From: Desulfuromonadales bacterium
GTDB taxonomy: Bacteria > Desulfobacterota > Desulfuromonadia > Desulfuromonadales > BM103
Assembly (NCBI GenBank): GCA_030145195.1
Contig: JAQYVY010000003.1
Coordinates: forward strand, 56,419-120,418
Length of the DNA: 64,000 nt
Direction: 5' to 3'
Made by a program: the position numbers and the translations under genes. The notes under the pieces are model-generated. The model worked only from the letters and a program-made list of their open reading frames with translations. It was not told the DNA's origin and ran no database searches. Positions within the stretch are counted from its first letter, which is position 1, and the number at the start of each line of letters is the position of its first letter. Shown one piece after another: positions 34,789 to 44,800 of the stretch.

Positions 34789-36452
34789 CTCAGCTGCTCC
34801 TGCGCCCAGACCGCCAACTTTTCCCGAAAAATCTTGGCATTATGCCGGATATCCACCGGGAACGCGGGGTGGAACAGAAAGGTCTTAAGCTCTCGGGTCA
34901 GCTCGTGGGCGGCGCCGATCGCAAGCAGTTCCTGATGGAGACGGGACACCTGCGAGGTGTCGGTGCCTGGTTCCAGTTCGACGCAGATGACGGCCCGCTG
35001 AGAGCCCGGCTGACCGACGCCAACCAAGGCGGTGCGAAACACCTGTTTGTGGGTGTTGAAGATCGCTTCGCAGGGGATGGTAAAGAGTTCGCCGTCAGCG
35101 GTTGTCACCCGATGCGCCTTGCGGCCACAGAACCAGACGCGGCCCTGTGAGTCGCGGTAGCCGAGATCACCCATGCGATGATAGAAGCCATTATGCTCGG
35201 GATCTGCAATCTTGCCCAGCGCGGTTGACTCCGAGCGATTAAAATAGCTCGCCGTCACCTGTGGGCCCTTAACCACAATCTCACCGATCTCACCAACGGC
35301 AAGCCTCAAGCCAGCATCCCATTGCGCAATCGGCTGATCGGAGATGCGAATAATCTCTAACTCAAGCCCCGGTACGGGTTGACCCACACAGACGCCGTGG
35401 CCCTGATCGGTGGCCAATCGGGTCTCAGAGAGAATCTCGGCACTGCCAATCGAACAAACCGGCAGCGCTTCGGTGGCGCCATAGGGGGTAAAAACCTGCG
35501 CTTCGGCAGAAAGCATGTGGGTAAAACGCTGCAGCACCATCGCCGGTACCGGGGCCCCGGCAGAGATAGCTCGCTTCAGACTCGGCAACTTGATGCCATG
35601 CGCTTCGCCGTAACGGCCGACCCGGTTAATCAGCGCCGGGGAACCGAACATGGTCGTGATCTGAAACTTTTCAATCGCAGCGATGATCTTGACCGGATCG
35701 ACATCGGCCGGACGGGTAAAGTCCATCTGTGGAACCACCGAAGTCATCCCCAGCGCCGGGGCGAATAGAGCAAACAGTGGAAAGGTTGGCAGATCAATTT
35801 CACCGGGACAAATACCGTAAACCTGGCGTAACAACTCAACCTGGGCCGAGAAATTACCGTGGCTGTAAACGGCGCCCTTGGGCACGCCGGTACTGCCGCT
35901 GGTGAACAAAATCGCCGCCGTTTCGTGAGCTTCGGTCTGTGCTGTCTCGTAGTGGCTGTTCGGGGGAAGAGTCGTCAGCAATTTTTCCAGAGAGGAACCA
36001 CCCCAAAAGAGCCGTCGCCCGACAGTCAGTAGGATCTTGACTGACGGCTTGCCCCAGCCGAGCAGAACGCGGGCCAGATGCGCCTTGGGGATACCGATAA
36101 AAGCTTGCGGTTGCGCTTCGGCGAGGCAGACCTTGAGATTTTTTACGCCCATCCCCGGATCGACCAGGACCGGCACCGCACCTATTTTGAACAGCGCAAA
36201 AGTTAAGGCGAAGAACTCGAAACCGGGGGGCACCATCAGGACCGTGCGGACACCACGACTGATGCCGATCGATTCCAGCGCGTGCGCCATGCGGCTACTC
36301 TCCTGGTCAAGCTGGGCAAAAGTGTATTGTTGGTAACGAGTCTGTTGTTGGCCATCAAGGCCCTGGGGGATAAAAATTGCCGGGGTTTCCGGCTGAAGTC
36401 GCGCCATCTCCGGGAGATGTGCGGCGACGTTGGCAGAAGCCATCTGGCTCAT
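34785..36452 (-). CDS. oleC: OleC, beta-lactone synthetase (ANL family)
   Basis: 555 residues: NVAAHLPEMARLQPETPAIFIPQG, VLMVPPGFEFFALTFALFKIGAVPVLVDPGMG, P-loop ILFTSGSTGVPKGAVYSHGNF, YGATEALPVCSI and YHRMGDLGYRDSQGRVWFCGRKAHRV. These are the recognisable OleC blocks, notably VDPGMG and FCGRKAHRV. OleC adenylates a beta-hydroxy acid and closes it to a beta-lactone rather than making a CoA thioester. It overlaps oleB (4 bp) and oleD (4 bp). The first ATG lies inside the oleB stop. A second ATG 9 bp later is an alternative start. Confidence 0.93.
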   Translation of the reverse strand: MSQMASANVAAHLPEMARLQPETPAIFIPQGLDGQQQTRYQQYTFAQLDQESSRMAHALESIGISRGVRTVLMVPPGFEFFALTFALFKIGAVPVLVDPGMGVKNLKVCLAEAQPQAFIGIPKAHLARVLLGWGKPSVKILLTVGRRLFWGGSSLEKLLTTLPPNSHYETAQTEAHETAAILFTSGSTGVPKGAVYSHGNFSAQVELLRQVYGICPGEIDLPTFPLFALFAPALGMTSVVPQMDFTRPADVDPVKIIAAIEKFQITTMFGSPALINRVGRYGEAHGIKLPSLKRAISAGAPVPAMVLQRFTHMLSAEAQVFTPYGATEALPVCSIGSAEILSETRLATDQGHGVCVGQPVPGLELEIIRISDQPIAQWDAGLRLAVGEIGEIVVKGPQVTASYFNRSESTALGKIADPEHNGFYHRMGDLGYRDSQGRVWFCGRKAHRVTTADGELFTIPCEAIFNTHKQVFRTALVGVGQPGSQRAVICVELEPGTDTSQVSRLHQELLAIGAAHELTRELKTFLFHPAFPVDIRHNAKIFREKLAVWAQEQLR

Positions 36453-37354
36453 CGTGCTTGCCCGGCCGTTGGCCTGGGAATGGGATTGACCTCGAGAAAG
36501 TGCTGAATAATCGGAATTACCTCATCGCTGGCATCTTCGAGGATGTAATGTCCGCAGTCCGCAAAAGCATGGACCTCGGCATTAGGAAAACGCCGTTGCC
36601 ACTCTTTGAGGAAGTGATGATCAAACACGAAATCTTTCATGCCCCAACAAATCGTCATCGGCAAATCGGCAAAGCGCGCCAGGCCAGCCTCAACTTCAGT
36701 GACCAGATCATAACCGGAGTCTCCCGGTTTGAGGGGAATGTCCTGCACAAACCGCAGGGTCGCAATCCGGTCCGTCACGGTGTCGTAAGGAGCACAATAA
36801 GCCCCACGTAACGCTTCAGACATCGGATTGCGCTTGCAGCCGACCCGGGCAGCCAGCAACGCGAACATATTCAAGCGTTGCACCAGAAACGCCCCGATCG
36901 CGGTATCGCGACAGATCTTCAACGCCAGCGGAAATTTCTTGCCAGCGGGCAAGTGAAAAGCTCCGGTGTTGAGAATCACCAGTCGGGCAATCCGTTCGGG
37001 ATGTCGCGAGGCATAAGCCATGCCGATCATGCCGCCCCAGTCATGCACCACCAGAGTGATCCGCTCGCGAACCTCCAGCTGTTCAAGCAGAGCCTCAAGA
37101 TCATCGACCCGCTGCTTTAGCGTATAGGAATAATCGGTGTCACCCGGTTTTTCCGAAAGGCCGCAGCCGATATGGTCGGGAACAATAACGCGATAACTGT
37201 CACGCAACGCCTTGGCCAGATTACGGTAATAAAAAGACCAGCTCGGATTGCCGTGGACCATCACCACCGGGTCGCCCTGACCTTCGTCAAGGTAGTGGTA
37301 TTTGAGACCATTTAGTTCGAGGAAATTATTTTTAAAGGGGTAGAGATCACTCAT
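36449..37354 (-). CDS. oleB: OleB, beta-lactone decarboxylase (alpha/beta hydrolase)
   Basis: 301 residues of the haloalkane dehalogenase-like alpha/beta-hydrolase group: VMVHGNPSWSFYYRNLAKAL (oxyanion HGNP), VPDHIGCGLS, the nucleophile Asp105 in VVHDWGGMIGMAYA, and the catalytic His in FADCGHYILED. OleB turns the cis-beta-lactone from OleC into an internal cis-olefin and CO2. ATG 37354 is chosen because the conserved start YPFKNNFLELNGLKYHYLDEG follows it. A longer frame would run into a repeat element. It overlaps oleC by 4 bp. The 197-bp gap to oleA is mostly a family A repeat. Confidence 0.92.
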   Translation of the reverse strand: MSDLYPFKNNFLELNGLKYHYLDEGQGDPVVMVHGNPSWSFYYRNLAKALRDSYRVIVPDHIGCGLSEKPGDTDYSYTLKQRVDDLEALLEQLEVRERITLVVHDWGGMIGMAYASRHPERIARLVILNTGAFHLPAGKKFPLALKICRDTAIGAFLVQRLNMFALLAARVGCKRNPMSEALRGAYCAPYDTVTDRIATLRFVQDIPLKPGDSGYDLVTEVEAGLARFADLPMTICWGMKDFVFDHHFLKEWQRRFPNAEVHAFADCGHYILEDASDEVIPIIQHFLEVNPIPRPTAGQAR

Positions 37355-37400
37355 TGATAAACTCGTTGAAAAAATAACAGAAAGACAACCCAATAGAAGG

Positions 37401-37487
37401 TTTAACGCAGAGGAAATTGGCCCCGTCAAAGGCCTTTCCATGATAATGAACAGTGTTTTCTCAGCGTTCTTTGCGTCTCTGCGTTAA
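37401..37487. repeat. Intergenic inverted-repeat element, family A copy 3
   Basis: TTAACGCAGAG (37402-37412) and CTCTGCGTTAA (37477-37487) are perfect 11-bp inverse complements, with further CTTTGCGT on the right arm. It separates oleA from oleBCD, which are otherwise tightly packed. Confidence 0.7.
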
Positions 37488-37551
37488 TATTTCTTTAAAA
37501 GGTCTTTGCCTTTGTTTGGGTTAAAAATTCGAAAATTACTGGCCACACCAT

Positions 37552-38595
37552 TTACCACTGGATCCCAAGCATCAAGCAGTTGAGTCCGCTGCCAATACCG
37601 AGGAAACCAACGATATCGCCAGGCAGGAGAGCATCACGTTCTTTGGCAATCGCAGCCGTCACGGGCAGAGATACCGTCCCCATGTTGCCAAGAAATTCAT
37701 AAGTGCTGAAGTCCTTCTCCTGAGCGATACCGATCTTTTGCAGGATCAGTTTCTGGTGAGCCTCGCCAACCTGATGACAAATGACTTTATCAACCCGGTC
37801 AGTGGTCAAATCCAGCTCTTTGAGAAAAGCGTCCCAGGTCCTTTTACCCAATTCGACGCCATACTTCATGACGGCCACGGCATCGGTCTGCATGTAGGGG
37901 ACATGGTTTTCCGGGTCATCCGACTGGATTCCCCAACGGCAGAGGGTGTGATGCTGAGGCTCGGCCAGGTTAATGCCACCGAGCAACCGGGGCCGGCGCG
38001 AAGGCGTAAAGGAGCCATCGGTGAGCAGGACCGCAGCCGCACCGGAACCTCCGGTCAGAGTCGCCAGAGACTTGGTGAAACTTTCCATGGTCGGGTTGTC
38101 CAGCATCTGCTGAATCATGATCTCGTTGATTTCGCGAGAGCTCTCACAAGCAACCACCAGCCCGGCGCGAATCTGGCCCAGTTCAATCCGGTTCGCGATA
38201 TCAAGCACGCCGTTGAGGACACCGAGGCAGGCATTGGAGGTGTCGTAAACCGCCACGTTCCCTTGCACCCCGAGGGCCGAGGCAACTTGACACGCCGTGG
38301 CGGGTTCAAAATGCTCACGACAAACACCGGCATAGACAACCGCGCCGATATCAGCGGGAGAGATGTTCCGTTCACGCAACGCTTTTTTCGCGGCGGCGAT
38401 CGCCCCTGCTGAGATGCGCGTGTTCGGCTTCCACCAGCGCCGCTCCCGAATCCCGGTCAAAGCTTCCAGCTGCCCGAGGGGAATATGCAGCGTCTCGTAC
38501 ATCGGCTTCAAGCGGTTTTCCAGCTCAGTCGACGTGACCACAATCGGTGCCAGCTCGTAGCCGACTGATTCTATATAGACTCGCGAATATCTCAT
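37552..38595 (-). CDS. oleA: OleA, head-to-head acyl-thioester condensing enzyme
   Basis: 347 residues with a thiolase fold of the FabH-like group: AGVCREHFEPATACQVASALG with the OleA-type Glu, the nucleophile Cys123 in YDTSNACLGVLNG, KVICHQVGEAHQ (His) and FLGNMGTVSLP (Asn). The CREHFEPA block and the SNACLG context mark OleA rather than FabH. OleA performs a non-decarboxylative Claisen condensation of two fatty acyl-CoAs to a 2-alkyl-3-ketoacid, the first step of long-chain olefin synthesis. It is encoded directly after pfaC, 291 bp away, on the same strand. Confidence 0.93.
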   Translation of the reverse strand: MRYSRVYIESVGYELAPIVVTSTELENRLKPMYETLHIPLGQLEALTGIRERRWWKPNTRISAGAIAAAKKALRERNISPADIGAVVYAGVCREHFEPATACQVASALGVQGNVAVYDTSNACLGVLNGVLDIANRIELGQIRAGLVVACESSREINEIMIQQMLDNPTMESFTKSLATLTGGSGAAAVLLTDGSFTPSRRPRLLGGINLAEPQHHTLCRWGIQSDDPENHVPYMQTDAVAVMKYGVELGKRTWDAFLKELDLTTDRVDKVICHQVGEAHQKLILQKIGIAQEKDFSTYEFLGNMGTVSLPVTAAIAKERDALLPGDIVGFLGIGSGLNCLMLGIQW

Positions 38596-38761
38596 TTACA
38601 CCACCATTTTTATATTAACTTTGATCAAAACATATTACCTGCTGCAATGCAGGCAGGCAAGGGGTTGCATTATTCTGTTAGCAGGCTTTTAAAACAAGCC
38701 CTAACCGGACAAAGCTTATTTAGCCATAAAAGCATATAAACTCTGACCAAACCCTTCAACG

Positions 38762-38835
38762 GGACGCTGATAAAATCTGATGAACGCTGATTTAAAAACT
38801 TTAGAATCATACCTTTTCTGCGTTTATCAGCGTCC
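38762..38835. repeat. Intergenic inverted-repeat element, family C
   Basis: GGACGCTGATAAA (38762-38774) and TTTATCAGCGTCC (38823-38835) are a perfect 13-bp inverted repeat. Inside the left arm is an extra GAACGCTGATTTA unit. It lies in the 291-bp gap between pfaC and oleA. A further CTTTGTGACTCCGTGTCTCTG stretch (in two parts, 38853-38875) resembles half of a family B element. Confidence 0.65.
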
Positions 38836-38886
38836 AATAGCTTTTGCTTTTCTTTGTGACTCCGTGTCTCTGTGGCTATTCTGGCC

Positions 38887-41800
38887 TTAACTCTTGACCC
38901 GAATTGTAAAATCTTTCATCTGATAAATAACCTTGCCATCCACCGACAGGTAACCGTTCGCCTTGAGCAGACGCTTCTCATCATCAATTGCCGTGACCAC
39001 CGCTTCAACCATAACCTGGTCGTTGCTCGGAATGATCTGGCCGCGATAATTCCAGCTGTGCTGTTCACCGAGGACGACGGTTTCAAGCACGCAATTAGCA
39101 GCTCCGCCCCAACGCTTCACCGCCACCAACTTGAGCAGCTGCAGAAAGGATTCGAGGCCGAGCGAGCCGGGACAGACCGGATCCTGATAGAAGTGAGCCT
39201 TAAAGAACCACTCAGCGGGATCAACCGCTTTACTGCCGCGGATAAAGCCAAGACCCTCCGGCCCACCATCGGCAACAAACAGCTCGATACGATCGATCAT
39301 GCGCAGCTTGAGCTCAGGAAAGGGCGCCGCGGCCGGATAGTCAAACTGCTCGGCCCGGACGACTTCAGCATCCGTGGGTTGGTAGAGCTTTGCATCACGC
39401 ACACCGACCTGCTGGGCCAGCGATTCTGCCGAGAAGAAACCGAACACCGTGTCGCCGGTATAGACCGGCCCCAACCGATCGCTGATTTCAAAATCGTAGC
39501 TCTGGATAATCATGCCGCCGCTACTGGCAATGCGGGTGATCTTGACGCGAGTTGTCAGCGTCCCACTGTCGGGGGTGACCGGGCGATGTTGCACCGCGTT
39601 GCCATCGAGGTTGCGGAACTTGAGATCTGTTGCGCTGGTCAGCGCCGATCCGAGATAGGCCGCCAACCAACCACAGGGTTGCAGGCCGGTTTCCAGTAAA
39701 ACACTGAAGGGCATCTCTTTTTGTCGCGCCGCCTGGAAATACCAGCCATCGGTCGGCACATCGTACTCTGCCTCGCAGGTCGCCCCTTCGACCAGCTTGA
39801 ACGGCTCGCCGGTGACAGCAACAATGCGATCAAGAAACTGAAACGGTGGCCCAGGTAAACGCGCAATTTTGCGATCCTGATCGAATACTTTGTACGGCGC
39901 ACCGAAGGCCTCGGACGGGTTGCCGGTTGAATATGCCAGGATTTTATCGTAGTCGTAAAGCACGGCACGTGGCCCGAGGGACGCGGAACGCGAGGTATCA
40001 CCTGAGGAGGCTGGTTTGAGCCACAAGCTCTCAACCTTTTGTCTGTCCAGCCCGGCCAGACGCACCGACATGTTGGGGATTTCGACAATCGCCTTACCAT
40101 CGGCAAACATCAGCGCATCGACAATTGCAAAGGGTTCCGGCCCGTAGCCGAGCTCTTTGATGCTCACCTGGTAGGTCACAGTTTTAGTCGTATCGATCAC
40201 CTGACCGCGACACTTCAAACCACTATCGACTCCCGGAATCGGCTCACACCAGGTGGTCCCCTCCTCGCCGATCCAGCCCATGCGCAGCAGGTAAATGCGC
40301 AGAGTGTGCATGCAGCACTCGTACATCAGGGTGCCGGGCATAACGTTGTCGTCGCAAAAATGGCAAGTCAAAAACCAATCGTCTGGATGAATATCCATTT
40401 CCGCCCGGATCTGACCGAGACCGTAGCGACCACCCTGCGGATCAAGTTCTATCACTCGATCGACCAGCTTCAGATAACCGCCGGGTAAGGTGTAGGGCTT
40501 CGCCAAACTCAAATTGGCAAAGTGCTCACCAAAGGCAACGCCGAGATCACCGGCATAGATGGCATCCACCTGAGCTGCAGCGTAAGACTCAACGGCCAGC
40601 GGCACCAGGTCACGCCAGTCATCAGGTTTGATGCCAGGCTGCGGCATCAAATCAAGTTTGGTGTGAACGATTCCCTTGCCAGCAGCCAACTCCTCTTCGG
40701 TAAAGAAGCCCGCGCAGCCCTGCTGCATCGACAACAGAGGCTCACCGTTGACAGTGCCCTCGAAATTAAAGCGGAACAGGTAGGTTTGGCCCTGGCGAAA
40801 GAAATGATCAATCTTGATATCGTAGCGGATCACATCGCCCGCAACTGGCAAGCCCCGGTGAAAGGTGACCACGGCATCGAGCAGTCGATAGACCGCCTTG
40901 CCCTTGCTGATAAAATCGATCCCCAGATAACCGGAAAGGAAAAGATCGGCCTGACCCGCTTCAACGGCGATGCAGGTCGGGATGCGGCCGCCATCGAGAT
41001 ACCAGCGATCAGCGGTGACATCGTGTTCGGTCACCACCCGGCCGCTGGTCATCGAGCGCGGTTCGCCTTCAACCGTCATGATCCGGTCGACCAGCATCAA
41101 CGGCTCATCGGGCAGTCGCACCCGGGTCGGATAACTGTCGACTTCCGCAAACTCCGGCCCGAGCATTTTGGCGATCGAACCAATGGCAAATTCCATGCAC
41201 ATTTCACGGTTGAATGCTGGCCCGGGCGCAGCCGCCGCATTGAGATTGACGCTCTGGATTTGACTTCCGCGTCCCGCGTCCCGCGACACTCGTTCCTCTT
41301 GAACCAAAGGTTCAAACCGGGGAATCACGTCACCATTCGCTGCCAGTTGCTGTAACAGCGACATCTGCAGGTTGATGTTTTCCGTCAGGGTCTTTTCCAT
41401 GGTGCCAGCAAAGCGTAAATAGGCCTCATGGGTCTTGACATTCAACACCGCAGTCGCAGCCATCTGTGCCAGCAGAGGATCAGCAATTACCCCTGGACCC
41501 GCTATCGGCACAGCAAAAGGCTGTATGTCCTTAAGCTTTTCGCGTCCCGTTGCTGCTTCCATAATCGGAGTTGGCTCTTTTTTCAAAAGCGGTACCGGAA
41601 CAAACGGCGCACCGCCAATAACTGTATGAATCAGCGGTCCCGAGGGTTGCTCGACAATTTCGCTGCTCTCCGGATAGAGCGCGGACACATCCACCGGTAC
41701 CCGCTCCGCCAGACAGTTGGCCAGCAGACGCAGAACCAGTGAAGTGGCCTTTGGTCCGGGATAACAAGCCGCCCTCACCATATGAGGTTTGCCTTCCAGA

Positions 41801-44800
41801 ATGCTGCTAATCATGCGGCTGCAGGAATTTCCTGGGCCCATCTCAAGAAAAATCCGCACGCCGTCAGCATACGCTTGCTCGATGACTTTGGTGTAATCTA
41901 TGGTGTCCAACGCCTGGCCGAGAATCACATCGGCGGCGCTCTCAGTGGTGACTTGATAGCTCTCACCAAGGGCACAGCTGTAGAAGGTGATATCTGCTGG
42001 CGCGGTCACCGGGAAAAGATGTAACTCACGGTATGGTTTTGCGACCGGGTTCGTAACTTCACAATGCACGGTCGTTACACCGCGCAACCGGAAGAAGTGG
42101 CCTTTAACTTCACGGGCCAGGGCCTCAACCTGCTGTCGATCACCACCAATAACACATTCCCGGTGGGTATTAACAATCAGCAGATAAGCCCTGTCCTTGC
42201 CCGCCAGTGCGGCTTTCACTTGCGCCGCGGGGACATCAACCAGACCAAGGATCCAGTCGACCTTCTCACCCTTGCCCAGGCCCCAGACCTTGCGCGCGGC
42301 CGTGCACTCACCAGCGAGGTCGTTGGTAAACAGCGTCGAATCAGCAAGCCGTTGCGACATCCCGTCGCGGTCTTTCCAGGCACCCAAAGAGAAGAGCCCC
42401 GCCGACTCACCAAGGCTGTATCCGCTCGCCACCGCAGGTTCGATCCCGAAACTGCGGATCAAATCACTCACCGCGGTACCGAGCGCAACTTGGCCGATAA
42501 CCAGAGCATTGTGGTTATCATGCAAGGTCTCGGACAACTCGGTCTTCCAGAAATGCTCGGGTAGAAACTGACGAGCCAAAAACTGGCTGTTGTCATCCTG
42601 GTGACTGTAGATAGCGGGCCAGCGGGCCGAAAGGTCACGCCCCATGCCAGCGAAGTGATTGCCAGAACCGGGGAAGATGAACGCCACCTTGCCTTGCGGA
42701 GCCAGCGGTCTTGAGGCATAGAAAAGCCGATCACGGATGCTGGTTGACAACGTTGTGCCATTACCGCCAAGTGCTTCCTCCGGGTGACTGCGCAGAGCAG
42801 TCAAAGCATAGTCGAGTTGATCGAGCAACTCGGAGCGATTCGACGTGACCGTGGCCAAACAAAGGCTGCGATTCGGGTCAAGCGCGACCTGTCGATACCA
42901 CTGCAACGCCAACTGCTCGATGCCGCCATCAGGCGCCATGGCGACAAAATCCTGCAGTGTGACGATCTTGCTCAGCAAGCCATCAACCGAGTCCGCTTCG
43001 AGAACGAACAGACCCTCATCAAGCGCTCCAAGAGGTCGATCAGCAAAGAGGGGTGTAGCTTTCCCCGTCTTATCCTCAAAGCCCTCGAGCACGAGGTGGG
43101 AGCAGGTGCCATCAATCCCTAGACCGCTGACCAGCGCCCGGCGCGGGCCTTCGCTTCGGTTGCGCAACCAGAACTGGGCCGCAACGGGAGCAATAAAGCT
43201 GCGTTTACCCCGCACCCAATCGTAACGCATAGTCTGCAGGTTACGTAACGGCGGCAGAACTTGCTGTTCCAGACACACTGCAGCCTTGACCAATGAAGCC
43301 AGACCGGCAGCCGCACCAGCATGACCAACGTCAGCCTTGGCGCTGCCGATATAGCAGGGATTCTGCGTCTGTCTGGCACCAAAGAAGGCCCCGAGCACGT
43401 TAGCCTCCAACTCATCCTCGACCGCCAGGCCACTGCCGTTGGTCTCAAGATAGCTGACCGATTCCGGGGCGATATCCGCATCCAGACTGGCCCGTTCCAG
43501 TGAGCGTAGGTAAGCACTTTGGTCCGGCACCCCCTCTTCAACCCGGCCACCGGTTGCCGTGCCGACACCCTTGATAATCGCGTAAATATGGTCGCCATCC
43601 TGTTTGGCATCATCAAGACGCTTGAGGATGACAGCTGCGGCGCCCTCGCCGACCACGGTCCCATCGGCATGTTTGTCAAAGGGCCGCACCGTGCCACTCT
43701 TGGAAAAGGGTCGAAGCGCTTGTTGCCCGAGCACCGCACGAAGGTCGCCCGCCATATCCGTGGCACCGACGATGGCCCGATTTATCGAGCCCTCCTGTAA
43801 TGAGCGCACCCCAACTTCGAGAGCTCGCAGACCGGAATTCTCTTCACTGGACAAGGTAAAGCTGGGGCCACCAACGCGAAATTCCTTGGCCACCCGGCTG
43901 GCAACGACGCTACCAAGCGCCCCCATGACCCGGTTGGCACTCAAGGCCGGTCCCGCCGACTCGCGCAACGCGGCAATCCATTCCTCAAGTTCTTTTTCTG
44001 AAAGATTCTGCCCTAGCTGTTTAGCCCACTGGCGAGCAAGTTTCTGGATCCCCCAGCGAAAGCTGAAATTGGTGGCGTTAAGATCCAGCCCAGTGCCGAT
44101 AAAAACTCCGGTAAAGAGGAGATCTTCATTTTTAAGCCCGGCATCTTGCAGCGCCTCGTCGGCGACCTTGAGCATCAACAACTGACGGGGCAACATCTCC
44201 TCGATCTCTTTTGGCGGAATGCGAAAGACCCCAGGCGCAACAGCCACGTCGGCAACGTAAAAACCTTTGAAATCAGTCTTATTCGGGCCTTTTTCCTGAA
44301 ACCAGCGGCTCTGTTCTGCACCCCACCAGTGAGTGGGGCTTTCCGGTTTCACTTCGAGTTCACTGCCGAGGAAGCGACTACGCAATTCGGGAAGCGAAGC
44401 CCACGGCCCGAAATGAGCACCCAAGCCAACAATGGCCACTGGCTGGCTTTTTTGCTTGAATGACGGGGGAAAGGTCACAGAACTTTTGGTCGGTTTTTTC
44501 GGAATCCATTCTTCGATCAACAGATGGGCGTTGATACCTCCAAAACCGAACGCGCTGACAGCCGCCCGCCGCGGCTGACCCTTCTTGCGAGGCTTCCAGG
44601 ATTTCGACTGCCGCAGAATCCGAAAGGGACTAGACTCCAGGTCAATCCCTTGAGCGGGACTCGTGAAATTGGCGGTTGGCGGCAGAATCCGTGCTTTCAT
44701 CGCCAGCACGGTCTTCATCAAGGCGGCAGAACCGGCGGCGGTCAACAAATGACCAATATTTGATTTCACCGAACCAATCACGCACTGTCCCGGCTGCCAA

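Noticed and set aside
38600..38630. TATAAA and a TTTGATCAAA palindrome just upstream of oleA, as a promoter or regulator site
   Set aside because: The TATAAA is too close to the start codon and has no matching -35 box. The palindrome is short and AT-rich, so chance is likely.
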